A stretch of 64,000 bases of DNA. Origin: Verrucomicrobiia bacterium. Lineage in GTDB: Bacteria; Verrucomicrobiota; Verrucomicrobiia; Limisphaerales; CAIMTB01. The first letter of the stretch is position 1. The number at the start of each line of letters is the position of its first letter. The notes below the pieces were generated by a model, which saw only the letters and a program-made list of their open reading frames with translations, ran no database searches and was not told where the DNA came from. Both the position numbers and the translations under genes were made by a program. The stretch covers positions 62,001 to 126,000 of the forward strand of contig JAHCBA010000010.1 in NCBI GenBank assembly GCA_019634625.1, given 5' to 3'. Shown here one piece after another: positions 7,519 to 16,100 of the stretch.

Positions 7519-8532
7519 TCACCCTCGGGCACTTCGCCAGAACCAGGTGAGAAAAATTGTCATAAGACCCAGCATGGCTGCAAACACCAACACTCGACCC
7601 CACCCGGGTTCCCTTACCGGAGGTCCGTCCCTATGGACATACAACTTCTGTTTCTCCGCTTCGAACGTAACGAAGGGATCATCCCTCGGTGGTACGACAC
7701 CATTTGTCACCAGGTACTCCACCGGCCTTCCCCCGGCCCTCTTTCCTCGAAAGTCCTGAACTATTACGCCCTTGGACTCTGCAGGAAGCAACCCAAGATC
7801 GACCCCAGCCAAGTCCTTGGTCACACTTATGACCTGGCCACTAACCTGCAAACGCGGTTCCAGCGCAGTCCCATCTGTCGACGCACGATAGATCTTCAAC
7901 GCAAACTCACTTGGAATATCCAAGCCAGTGTCCGATTCCAACCTACCGCTCGAACGAAAGGAGGCCGCCGGCCGCTCCGTCTTCCCGGTCGCCGTCCCAT
8001 CGAGGTAGTTCACCCAATCGGGCAGGTGGGGCTCTCCAACCCGCACTTCCCATTCCGAACGCATCTTATAACCCGCAAGGCGCGGCTCTACCGCTGATAC
8101 CCATACCGGTTCAATCTCGTCCGGCGCACGAACTCCCGAGAACTGGCTCCAGGAGCAACATGCCAACCATATCGCCCCAACCATCGGATCGAACCCCGGT
8201 CCGGGAAGCCCGCCCTCCAACAACTGCCCCACACCGTCGTTGATCGTCTCCGTGGGCTGGAAAAGAGTAACGCCCACGACCTGAGCACCATCAGCGGCAT
8301 AAATCTTGCGTAGCTGGCTGCCACTGTCAGGTATTGCGACATTGGCCAACCAGATCTTCCAGTATTGGTTCGAAACCGCAAAGCCGAAATCTGTCTCCAG
8401 AACACCGGGGCGCCCAAGGTAACTAAAATGCTGGACAACCCTCCCTTCTCCCCGAAAGGGAGGTATCGCCCCGGTTGCAGTCAGGACAACAGTCTGGAGA
8501 ACTAGCAGTCCCGATTTTGATGCGAGTCTCAT
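7519..8532 (-). CDS. Exported protein with C-terminal membrane anchor, copy 2
   Basis: A 337-residue protein with an N-terminal signal (SGLLVLQTVVLTATGA), a beta-rich ectodomain and a C-terminal hydrophobic helix (VLVFAAMLGLMTIFLTWFW) with a short basic tail. The plan equals that of 3397-4563, with local similarity around FGFAVSNQYWKIWLANV and PMVGAIWLACC. No known family. The ATG at 8532 overlaps the stop of the TPR membrane protein upstream (ATGA), so translation is coupled. It could be a receptor, scaffold or chaperone for the cysteine-rich protein encoded just downstream; this rests on position only. Confidence 0.65.
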   Translation of the reverse strand: MRLASKSGLLVLQTVVLTATGAIPPFRGEGRVVQHFSYLGRPGVLETDFGFAVSNQYWKIWLANVAIPDSGSQLRKIYAADGAQVVGVTLFQPTETINDGVGQLLEGGLPGPGFDPMVGAIWLACCSWSQFSGVRAPDEIEPVWVSAVEPRLAGYKMRSEWEVRVGEPHLPDWVNYLDGTATGKTERPAASFRSSGRLESDTGLDIPSEFALKIYRASTDGTALEPRLQVSGQVISVTKDLAGVDLGLLPAESKGVIVQDFRGKRAGGRPVEYLVTNGVVPPRDDPFVTFEAEKQKLYVHRDGPPVREPGWGRVLVFAAMLGLMTIFLTWFWRSARG

Positions 8533-10169
8533 TCAGTCCCTATGTTTATGGTTCTGATGCCAAGAATACTTCGAGCCTTACCCGGCTGATCGCTCTCCAG
8601 ATATAACCTCTCCAGAGTGTCATACCCTTCACGCGACCAAGGGTCAGCCACAACAGCCTTCTTGGCAAAACTGATTGCTTGCCGCATGTCCCCCAGCTTA
8701 GCCTGGACAAGAGCGATTTGGCGCAGGGCGCGGGGTTCCGATGGCCTGTAGTCTAGCACACGCGCGAATGAATCCCTTGCGGCACTCAGACTGTCCAGTC
8801 GGAAGAGCGCAAGTCCCTTGTTGTAATGGAGGACTGGATCATTATTCCTCCAGCGCAGCGCGCGATCGAAGTACTCTAGGGCCTCGTCATAGTGTCCGGC
8901 CCCAAGAAGAAGCGATCCCAGATTGTTCTCGGCGACATAATTGCCAGGCCGCTCGCAGGACAGGGTGTGCCGCCAGAGTCCTTCCGGCGTTTCCCAATAG
9001 CCGAGCTGACGGCGAGTCTGAACGGAATACGCGATTAGTACTGCAACGGCAGCCGCCGAAGTCCAGGCCCTGCGATTGGTTCGGTAGGCTAGCAACGCAT
9101 ACGTGAAGACTACAAGCCCAACCAGCGGCAAATAGGCGTACTTGGCGGCTGTTGAGTGGGCTCCGATCCGGAGGAAGCCCAAGGATGGTAGAATCAGCAG
9201 GAAGAAGGAGAGGAGGCCAAATCTGGAATTCCCTGGTAGTTGCTTCCAAGTTAGGACAGTTGCAAGGATTGCAAGGGAGCCTACCCCGGCGAGGAAAATG
9301 TCCCGATTCCCGAGGGCATCGCGGTACGGTCTATAGACGGGTATCCCGAATGGAATAGCGGCCTTTTGGAGGTACCAACCCAGGTTCATCACCGGGTCTA
9401 GAAGTCGCCTTGGCTGAAAATGCTCCAGGTTTCCATCTAAGGCACCGATTCGGAACTCGGCGAAGAGGGACATCCCAACCGTCAAGGTCGCCGGAACGAT
9501 AAAGCAGATGGCATACCGCCATTTCCTGCCTATGTTGCGCCAACCGCGGTGGCCAGCAACGGCCAAAGGAGCGAGAAGGAAAGCAGGTTTCGATGCGAGG
9601 GACAGACTGTACCACGCTGCCTGGCGAACGATGGTAGTCGGTTTCCTCCCGGGACCATGCATGGTGACCAGCAGCATGAGGCAGAACATCGCAGCAAGCA
9701 GTCCTTTGCGCTCCGATACCCAAGCTACGCTCTCGACCTGCAGTGGATGGCAGGCCCAAAGCGTAGCGCATAGTCCTGCAGGCATTGGGGATATGTGCCT
9801 GCGGCGGAGCAGTTCGAAGACCAAGCAGGTGTTGATTAGGTGGATCAGTAGATTGGTGAAGTGAAACGCGGGTGCATTGAGTCCGAAGACATCGTAATCA
9901 ACCATGTGGCTAATCAACGGGACTGGCTGCCATAGGCCAAGGTTGGGTGTGATTGCATATTGAATCGAGGCCCATGTAAGGCCTTGGCTGACAAAGCGAT
10001 TGTAAAGAATGTATTCCGGATCATCCAGATTGATGAATGGGAGCCTGAGGACAGGGCTATAGATTACCGCAGTGAGCATGCACGCGATGCTCACTGAAAC
10101 TCCATCAAGCCGGCCGGAAGCCGGCTCCCGGACCTTGTACTCCAACCTGGTTAGGTCTGAAGTAGCCAT
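8529..10169 (-). CDS. TMTC-like multi-spanning glycosyltransferase-type protein with C-terminal TPRs
   Basis: A 546-residue protein. Residues 1-400 hold about nine or ten membrane helices with marks of the TMTC/PMT-like GT-C group: LPFINLDDPEYIL (the DD of the first loop), HPLQVESVAWVSERKGLL, and SKPAFLLAPL. Residues about 400-540 form tetratricopeptide repeats (NNLGSLLLGAGHYDEALEYF and two more units). Such proteins use lipid-linked sugars to modify exported proteins; the donor here is unknown. AAGGAG at 10174-10179 supports the ATG at 10169. It is present only in cassette 2, coupled to the exported-protein gene downstream, and could glycosylate products of the cassette. Confidence 0.75.
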   Translation of the reverse strand: MATSDLTRLEYKVREPASGRLDGVSVSIACMLTAVIYSPVLRLPFINLDDPEYILYNRFVSQGLTWASIQYAITPNLGLWQPVPLISHMVDYDVFGLNAPAFHFTNLLIHLINTCLVFELLRRRHISPMPAGLCATLWACHPLQVESVAWVSERKGLLAAMFCLMLLVTMHGPGRKPTTIVRQAAWYSLSLASKPAFLLAPLAVAGHRGWRNIGRKWRYAICFIVPATLTVGMSLFAEFRIGALDGNLEHFQPRRLLDPVMNLGWYLQKAAIPFGIPVYRPYRDALGNRDIFLAGVGSLAILATVLTWKQLPGNSRFGLLSFFLLILPSLGFLRIGAHSTAAKYAYLPLVGLVVFTYALLAYRTNRRAWTSAAAVAVLIAYSVQTRRQLGYWETPEGLWRHTLSCERPGNYVAENNLGSLLLGAGHYDEALEYFDRALRWRNNDPVLHYNKGLALFRLDSLSAARDSFARVLDYRPSEPRALRQIALVQAKLGDMRQAISFAKKAVVADPWSREGYDTLERLYLESDQPGKARSILGIRTINIGTE

Positions 10170-10477
10170 GAGTCTCCTTCACCCCTAAGATGCGGTACCT
10201 CAGGCCGACGAGGCCCCCTAACGTCAGAATAATCCACATGCCTCGTCGGTCTGAGGCAGCGCCTCGTTAGTGCTGCCGAAATGGAAGCCCGGTTGAGAAC
10301 AATGAGGGCGGTTCCGAGAAGGATTTCCACACTGGCCGAGAGCCAGGCCAGCAGCCGTCGTGAGACGAAGGGGAGAACCGGATCCAAAGGGGAACCAAGT
10401 TCTCGCAATTCCGGCCTGGAAAGAGAATATACCTTTAAGGCAGCCACTAAGAGGACGGCCGCTCCGGCGAGTCGCAA
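10151..10477 (-). pseudogene. Third MauE/DoxX-like gene, frameshifted and truncated
   Basis: A TTG at 10477 opens a 108-residue frame. Its first 70 residues (LAGAAVLLVAALKVYSLS, then LLAWLSASVEILLGTALIVL) align with the first two helices of the MauE-like proteins at 2067 and 6588. After about LTRR the frame becomes polar. The missing third-helix sequence, MWIILTLGGLVGLRYRILG, appears in another minus-strand frame around 10160-10235 and matches FAVFTYRVLSG of copy 2. The CxC loop and fourth helix are absent, replaced by the start of the TPR gene. This looks like decay by frameshift and deletion rather than a functional gene. Confidence 0.65.
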
Positions 10478-10491
10478 GCCCCAAACCAGTG

Positions 10492-10505
10492 CCCCCCCCC
10501 CCCCC
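10492..10505. repeat. 14-base C homopolymer
   Basis: Fourteen consecutive C on the plus strand, just upstream (minus strand) of the decayed MauE-like gene. Long homopolymers slip during replication and sequencing, so this may be linked to the loss of frame nearby. Confidence 0.9.
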
Positions 10506-10565
10506 AGACACAGCGCAGGGCCATTTCTTCTCTGCAGCCCTCTCTCGCTTTAGTAGTCGAGTCCA

Positions 10566-10613
10566 TAGGGATATAGGGGATATAGGGGATATAGGGGATA
10601 TAGGGGATATAGG
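10566..10613. repeat. 9-base minisatellite (GATATAGGG)
   Basis: About five direct copies of GATATAGGG on the plus strand, far more AT-rich than its surroundings. It lies in the spacer between cassette 2 and repeat copy B. No array-like spacers, so it is not a CRISPR. Confidence 0.9.
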
Positions 10614-10774
10614 CGTGTTACATACCGCGAATCGGCGGTCAAGCGAAGTTGCGTGACAATCGCGTTGCGTCGGCGGGCGAGTGTGGGCGCCGTTTTCACG
10701 GTGCAAAGCGCGCCGACGCCCAAGGATTCGACGCTTCCGGGACGGGGGGATACTACGACAGGCGGCCGAGGGGC

Positions 10775-11345
10775 CACAATTCCTTTGCCGAACGCCCTTC
10801 CCCGAAGCGAGCGATGCCAAACCAAGCACTGGAGTTGCGCTGTCATCAAAACCTCGGCGATTGACGGAGTTTGTAGTCGAAGCGCGGAATCCGTGTCAAC
10901 CGGTTCCTCGGACTTTTTTTGCACTTTTCGCAATCCGTTCGGAGGCCGCGGGATGGGAGGGTGGCAGAGCTGCTCCTGACCTTCTTCGGGACTTCATCGA
11001 TCAGCCCGGATCGGAGTTCCCGGTTCGCGATCAAGATGGGTTGCTCCCCTTCGGGTACGAGTACCGCCCTACGGGCTCAGTACGAGAACGAAGGGTGATC
11101 CGGGCGTGCACCCCTCTCTCCTCCGGAGCGCGGACAGCCCTGTCCGCACCGCCCCGCCAGGGTCACGAAACCCGCGGACACGGCTCTCCGCGCTCCGAAC
11201 CGCGGCGGTCAAATTCCTCGACGCCGATGAGGTTGAGACCCCCGTCGTCCTCACACATCCGCGCCGAGAGGGATGGAATCGCTGCATTCCCAAAGCCGCA
11301 GGCCCTCGCCGCAAAGAGCGCCAGCCTCCCCCCCCTCCCATTCCC
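10775..11345. repeat. Long intergenic repeat, copy B
   Basis: Matches 4851-5461 along most of its length, from gccgaacgcccttccccgaa to the agagcgccagcctc end. Differences are scattered point changes and small indels. No convincing gene lies in 10614-11484; short frames inside are conserved only because the repeat is. It marks the outer border of cassette 2 as copy A marks that of cassette 1. Confidence 0.85.
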
Positions 11346-11484
11346 CACAGTGCGGATCGGCTACAAGTTCCACCCCGATCCAAACCTGTCCGATGCCCGG
11401 TTCCGCTCCGTGTCTTGGTGTCTCCGTGAGAGGCCCCCCCTGCGTTGACTGCGACAGGACACTGATTACAGCACCCGAACCGAA

Positions 11485-11598
11485 TACGGTAAGGCAACCT
11501 CGCCCGCAAAACACCTCCAACCCGCGCTTCCTCGGCACCATTCCCCCCTCCACCAGCCCGCTCCCTCCCACCACACCAAACCGCACGTACCGCCCCAC
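11485..11598 (-). pseudogene. gtrA remnant with internal deletion (third copy)
   Basis: Bases 11485-11545 match the sequence 3' of gtrA in copy 1 (341-400, beginning TACGGTAAGG). Bases 11546-11598 match the 5' end of the gene: on the minus strand they encode GRYVRFGVVGGSGLVEGG, against GRYLRFCVVGGSGVVVD in the intact protein. About 385 bases between are missing. This marks a third, mostly deleted, unit of the cassette array. Confidence 0.75.
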
Positions 11599-11644
11599 TC
11601 CTTGCTCCCAAGTGCCGTCCTGACTTTGCCTTTCAATCGGCCTG

Positions 11645-12952
11645 TTAAAGTTCGCGCTCCTCGAGCTCCTGATAACCTCTCAAGACGTTGACCGAAAGCA
11701 CCTGCAACTCCGGACCCAGGTTGATCTCCGGAAAACGCCCTCTTACATCACTTGCACTTAGCGTGATACGAATGGCTCCTTCCCGGACGGCGACCTTCCG
11801 GCACCTGAATCTGGAGTCGGCATTGAAAATGCCCCGGGCCTTTTCACCGAGCAGGTCCAAGACCTTCCAGGATCGATCCGGTGGAATCCGAAGCCCATTG
11901 TTTACAAACTCACTCTCAAACTGACGAATGTGCTGCCGAAAAACAGTGACGCTGTTCTCGTTCATGGGAATCGTCACATGGGTGCTCTCAACCACCTCAA
12001 GATTCTCGTCCGCACCCATTCTGAAACCGAATAGCCTGCCATTCAGACTGACCAACTGGCAGTTCACGGGCCCTCGCCACAGAGAACCGCCCGGAACCGA
12101 TACGGCAACACGCAGGACCTGGGAGCCGATCTCTTCACCCAAGGCATCTTTCATGGGGAAGGAACGGGAAAACGGGAGTACGGCCATCGGATCGGGCGCC
12201 GAATCGATGGGTGCGATCCCGCCTCCACCCCATTGACCCGTGTGTACATCCGGAACGACTCCGTCGAAGAGAACCGGAATCCCGGTGCCATCCACGGAAG
12301 CAGCGACGATTCGCTGATCCGAAGACAACAGGATCTCGCAACTCCTGCCCCATGCCGTTGCCACCTTCAGGACAACTCCATTGTTCAAGACCCTGGCGAC
12401 GGTCATCCTGATGTCCTCGCTCGACCTGTGCGGAGCAGGAGTCATGACGTTGCCACCCAGCACCCGATCAAGTCGATACCGCATTGAGCCGATGGCAGGA
12501 TCCAACCAGGATGCGGGATCGGGATCCTTGAGAAACCTCCTTAAGAACGTCTCCACGACCGCCCGCTCTCCACCCGGAATGGAGGCCGCGGATTGCGACC
12601 TGTTCACCACCAGGTCCCCGCCGCTCAAGGTCAGACCATAGAGACGACCCGACATAGAGACGAGCGTGTCCGACTCTTCTCCCAGCCACAGCTCCCTCGT
12701 TTCGGAATCCCATACCGACTGAATCTGTACTTCGTCCATGCCGCCACGATTGCTTGTGACGCGCACGGCACACCGGCGCATCGGGAGAAGCGTCGATCCC
12801 GCCTCCGTTCGGACGACGACGTCAGAAGCATCGGACCAATCCCCAAACTCGAACCTTGCAAGCGGCGTTGAAGCAACTCCGGGGAACGGCGTCTGGGCAC
12901 CTGCGGAGGGATGTCCCAGCACAACCAACATTGAGATGATTAGACGGTGCAT
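11645..12952 (-). CDS. Exported protein of unknown function
   Basis: A 435-residue protein with a signal peptide (MHRLIISMLVVLGHPSAGAQ, cut near AGA-Q). The mature part appears beta-rich and is built of two similar halves: each has a stretch like LYGLTLSGGDLVVNRSQ or LFGFRMGADENLEVVES, then a segment with AVVETFLRRFL or TVFRQHIRQF. So it may be an internal duplication. No cysteine motif, membrane anchor or known domain is seen. It lies where the third cassette unit would be, between a gtrA remnant and repeat copy C, in the same direction as the other cassette genes. I do not recognise the family. Confidence 0.65.
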   Translation of the reverse strand: MHRLIISMLVVLGHPSAGAQTPFPGVASTPLARFEFGDWSDASDVVVRTEAGSTLLPMRRCAVRVTSNRGGMDEVQIQSVWDSETRELWLGEESDTLVSMSGRLYGLTLSGGDLVVNRSQSAASIPGGERAVVETFLRRFLKDPDPASWLDPAIGSMRYRLDRVLGGNVMTPAPHRSSEDIRMTVARVLNNGVVLKVATAWGRSCEILLSSDQRIVAASVDGTGIPVLFDGVVPDVHTGQWGGGGIAPIDSAPDPMAVLPFSRSFPMKDALGEEIGSQVLRVAVSVPGGSLWRGPVNCQLVSLNGRLFGFRMGADENLEVVESTHVTIPMNENSVTVFRQHIRQFESEFVNNGLRIPPDRSWKVLDLLGEKARGIFNADSRFRCRKVAVREGAIRITLSASDVRGRFPEINLGPELQVLSVNVLRGYQELEEREL

Positions 12953-12995
12953 CGCCGGAATGTTCAGTCCATACCACTCTCCGTACAGGCTGCCA

Positions 12996-13182
12996 AGACG
13001 CTTCGATGCCGAAAAGGTTCAGGCCCGCGTCTTCCTCACATCCGCACCTACAAGAACTGGAGCACTGCATTCCAAGAGCAGCAGGCCCTCGCCGGGAAGA
13101 GCGCCAGCCTCCCCCCCATTCCCCACTCACCACTCGCAACTCGCAACTCACCACTCACCACTCACCACTCGCCACTCCCCCC
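12996..13182. repeat. Long intergenic repeat, partial copy C, with CCACTC simple repeat
   Basis: The stretch from gaagacgcttcgatgccgaa to the gggaagagcgccagcctc end matches the last part of copies A (5300-5440) and B (11215-11340). It ends in a degenerate CACTCACCACTCGC tract. It separates the accessory cassette region from the conserved operon starting at 18314 on its right. Confidence 0.8.
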
Positions 13183-13184
13183 TT

Positions 13185-16100
13185 TTACCGCCCCCCATCC
13201 CCGCCGCTCAGCCACGCCAGCAGATCCGCCATCTCCTGAACGCCAAGATCCGCCTCCAATCCCTCCGGCATCAGCGAGATTCCTGCGTCGTGCAGTTCCG
13301 CGAGGTCCCGTCGCAGCACCGTCCGCAGACTCCCGTCCGACAGCCGCAGCACGACGCTGTTGGCCGTTTCGGCGGCGATGACCCCATACAATTCCTCCCC
13401 GTCCCGGAGCGTGCAGGAGTACGCCTGATAGCCCGGCTGCACATCGGCGTTCGGGTCCAGGATGTTCACCAGGAGCTTCTCCAGGGAATGCCCGCGAACC
13501 GATCCCAGGTCGGGGCCCACGTCCTGACCCTCGTCCCCCAACCGATGACAGGAAACGCACAGGCGCCGGAAGGTGTCCCGGCCCCGGCCCGCGTCGCCCT
13601 TCAGGGTGAGCGCAGGACGAAACCGTTCGATGACCTCCCGGCGGTCGGTGTGCGTTTCCCTGGAAAACACCGCCTGCGCCCGCTCGCGGACGGCCCGGTC
13701 CCCGTGCTGCAACAGGCGCGTCCTCCTGTTCGCATCGAAGGCATGCGCCGCCAGCGTCCCGTCCGACACCTCCTGAAGCACCTGTGCCGCCCACGACGCC
13801 CTCGAAGACAACGCATCGAGGATCGCTCCCCGGATCTCCGGCCCGTGACCGGACCATGACGCCAGCGTGAGTTTCGGCACGGCGGCATCCCCGCTGGCGG
13901 TCAGTCGCCCGAGGGCGGCACGCTGCACTTCGATCGGAACGGCGGGTGTCAACATCGCGGCCAGGGAGGCCATCGCCGGTTCCCGACCGGAAGGGTCGTG
14001 CATCCGCAGCGAAGCCGCGGCGAGGCGGAACTCCGTTCCGGCGGCAGGGTCTTCCACCCCGGCCTTCGCGGCCTCGATCAGGGTCTCGGCCCGTCGTTCC
14101 CAACCGGCCAACGGATCGCCCGGGTCCGACCCGCCCAACCGGCGCCAGTCGATCTTCTCCCGGCTCAACAGGTCCAGGAACCGCGCCAGTGCATCCATCT
14201 GCCAGGGCTCGAATCGTTCCCCCTCCAACGCCAGCATCGGCTCCACCAACCGGGCCAGCACATCCCGTTGCCCGGTCCCCAGCGCCATCCGGATCATCGG
14301 CGCAGCCAGCGGTTCCCAGGCCCCGGCCCCGGCCCGTGCGACCGCGTCCGCCACCGCCCGCGCATGCGGCAGGACCGAACTCAACACCGCGGCCACCAGG
14401 AACGGCTGGTCGAGATTCGCGACCGCCAGTTGCCCAAGCGCTTCACCGGCCCGCGGTGAATCCCAGGCCCCCAGGCTGAACGCCAGTTGGAGACGCACCT
14501 TCGGATCCGGATCGCCCACCCGTCGCGACGCCGCCTCCACCAGCTCCGGCGATTCGAGCGTCTCCGCCAACCGCAGTGCCTGCGCCCGCAGGCCCGGATG
14601 CGGATCGTGCATGGCCCTTCCCACCCGCCACGGCTCCAACCCTCCCAGTCCCTGCAACACCCACAACGCATGCAACCGCGCCAGCCGGTTCGGGCTGCGT
14701 TCCTCGAGGTTTCTCAGCGGACCCACCGCCCCCGGGTCCGCCCGCCACAGCAGCATCCGGTGCGCCATGTCCCGCTGCCATCCGTTGTCCGACTCGAGGG
14801 CCGCGACGAGTTCCCCGACCGGCCGGTCCGCCAGTCGCAACGGGCGCCGCGCGGCAACGCCCTCCGGCACGACCCGGTACAGGCGTCCCCGCGTGTCCCC
14901 TTCCCGGTAGTGCGGCAGCAACTCCTCCCGCCCCTCCTCCGGCAACCAGTGCGGATGCTCGATCATGTACCGGTACATGTCCGCCACCCACAACGCCCCG
15001 TCCGGCCCCGTCCGCACCATCACCGGACGCCACCAGGGATCGTCCGACGCCAGGAACTCGCGCTCCTCCTCGCCCGGCACCCGAACCGCCCTGAAACTCA
15101 CCCCGTCGTCCTCCAGCGCCACCCGCTGCACCAGGTTGTGCACCGGTTCACAGACGAACGCCTGCGGGCGCGCATCGCCCGCGAACAGCAACCGGTCCCG
15201 ATAGATCATCCCGGAACACGCCGAGGTGAAGTGCCCCGCCTGCTCGAAACTGTGGTACCGCTTCTCCGGGGGCCGGACCGGGTACACCCGCGGGTTCGCC
15301 GGACTCAGGATCTGGTGCATCGGGTCCGGCGCCGCCACATGCGGGTTCCTCTGAAGGTAATGGTCCGGCAGGATCTCCTGCCACAGCGGCCAACTGTTCT
15401 GCGTCCCGAACCATCGCCCCCAATCGTCCCGGTTCCGCCCGAACTGCGTCGGTCCCGACTGGGGCTCGAGTTCCCCGGTGTCCGGACGAAACCGCAGATC
15501 CCGGCTGCCCACCGCCACCTCCCGTCCCGCCCGCAGCGACCGGATCACCGTCCCTGCCCCGTGCCCGCGATGGTGACCGCCCGCCGCCGCATACACCCAC
15601 CCGTCCAGACCCCAGCGCAGACCGTTCACCCGCAACTGCTGGTTCCCTTCGAGAAACCCCGTCAGCAACACCTCCCGTTCGTCCGCCCGCCCGTCCCCAT
15701 TCGTGTCCCGCAGGAACAGCACCTCCGGCGCCGCCGTGACGAGGATTCCATCCCGCCACGCCATGACGCCGGTCGGAAAATTCAGCCCCTCCGCAAACAC
15801 CTCAGACCGGTCGTACCGCCCGTCACCGTCGGTGTCCTCCAACACCCGGATCCGCCCGCCCGGCGCCCCGTTGCCATCCATGCCCAGCGGATAGTCCGAC
15901 ATCTCGACCACCCACAAACGTCCCTCCGCATCCCAATCGAACGCCACCGGATCCACCACCATCGGTTCCGCGGCCACCAACTCGACGCGGTATCCCGGGG
16001 ACACCCGGATCCGCGCCAACGAAGCTTCCGGCGACAACGGCGGGTAGGCGGTCGGAATCCCCGCCACGGTCGTCGCCGGCATCCCGGAGGCCCGGAACTG

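Noticed and set aside
7481..7603. N-terminal extension of the second Cys-rich protein
   Set aside because: It would bury the signal peptide; the ATG at 7480 directly precedes it.
10566..10613. CRISPR-like direct repeats
   Set aside because: Units are 9 bases with no spacers; a minisatellite. The same applies to 22371-22412 and 33769-33824.
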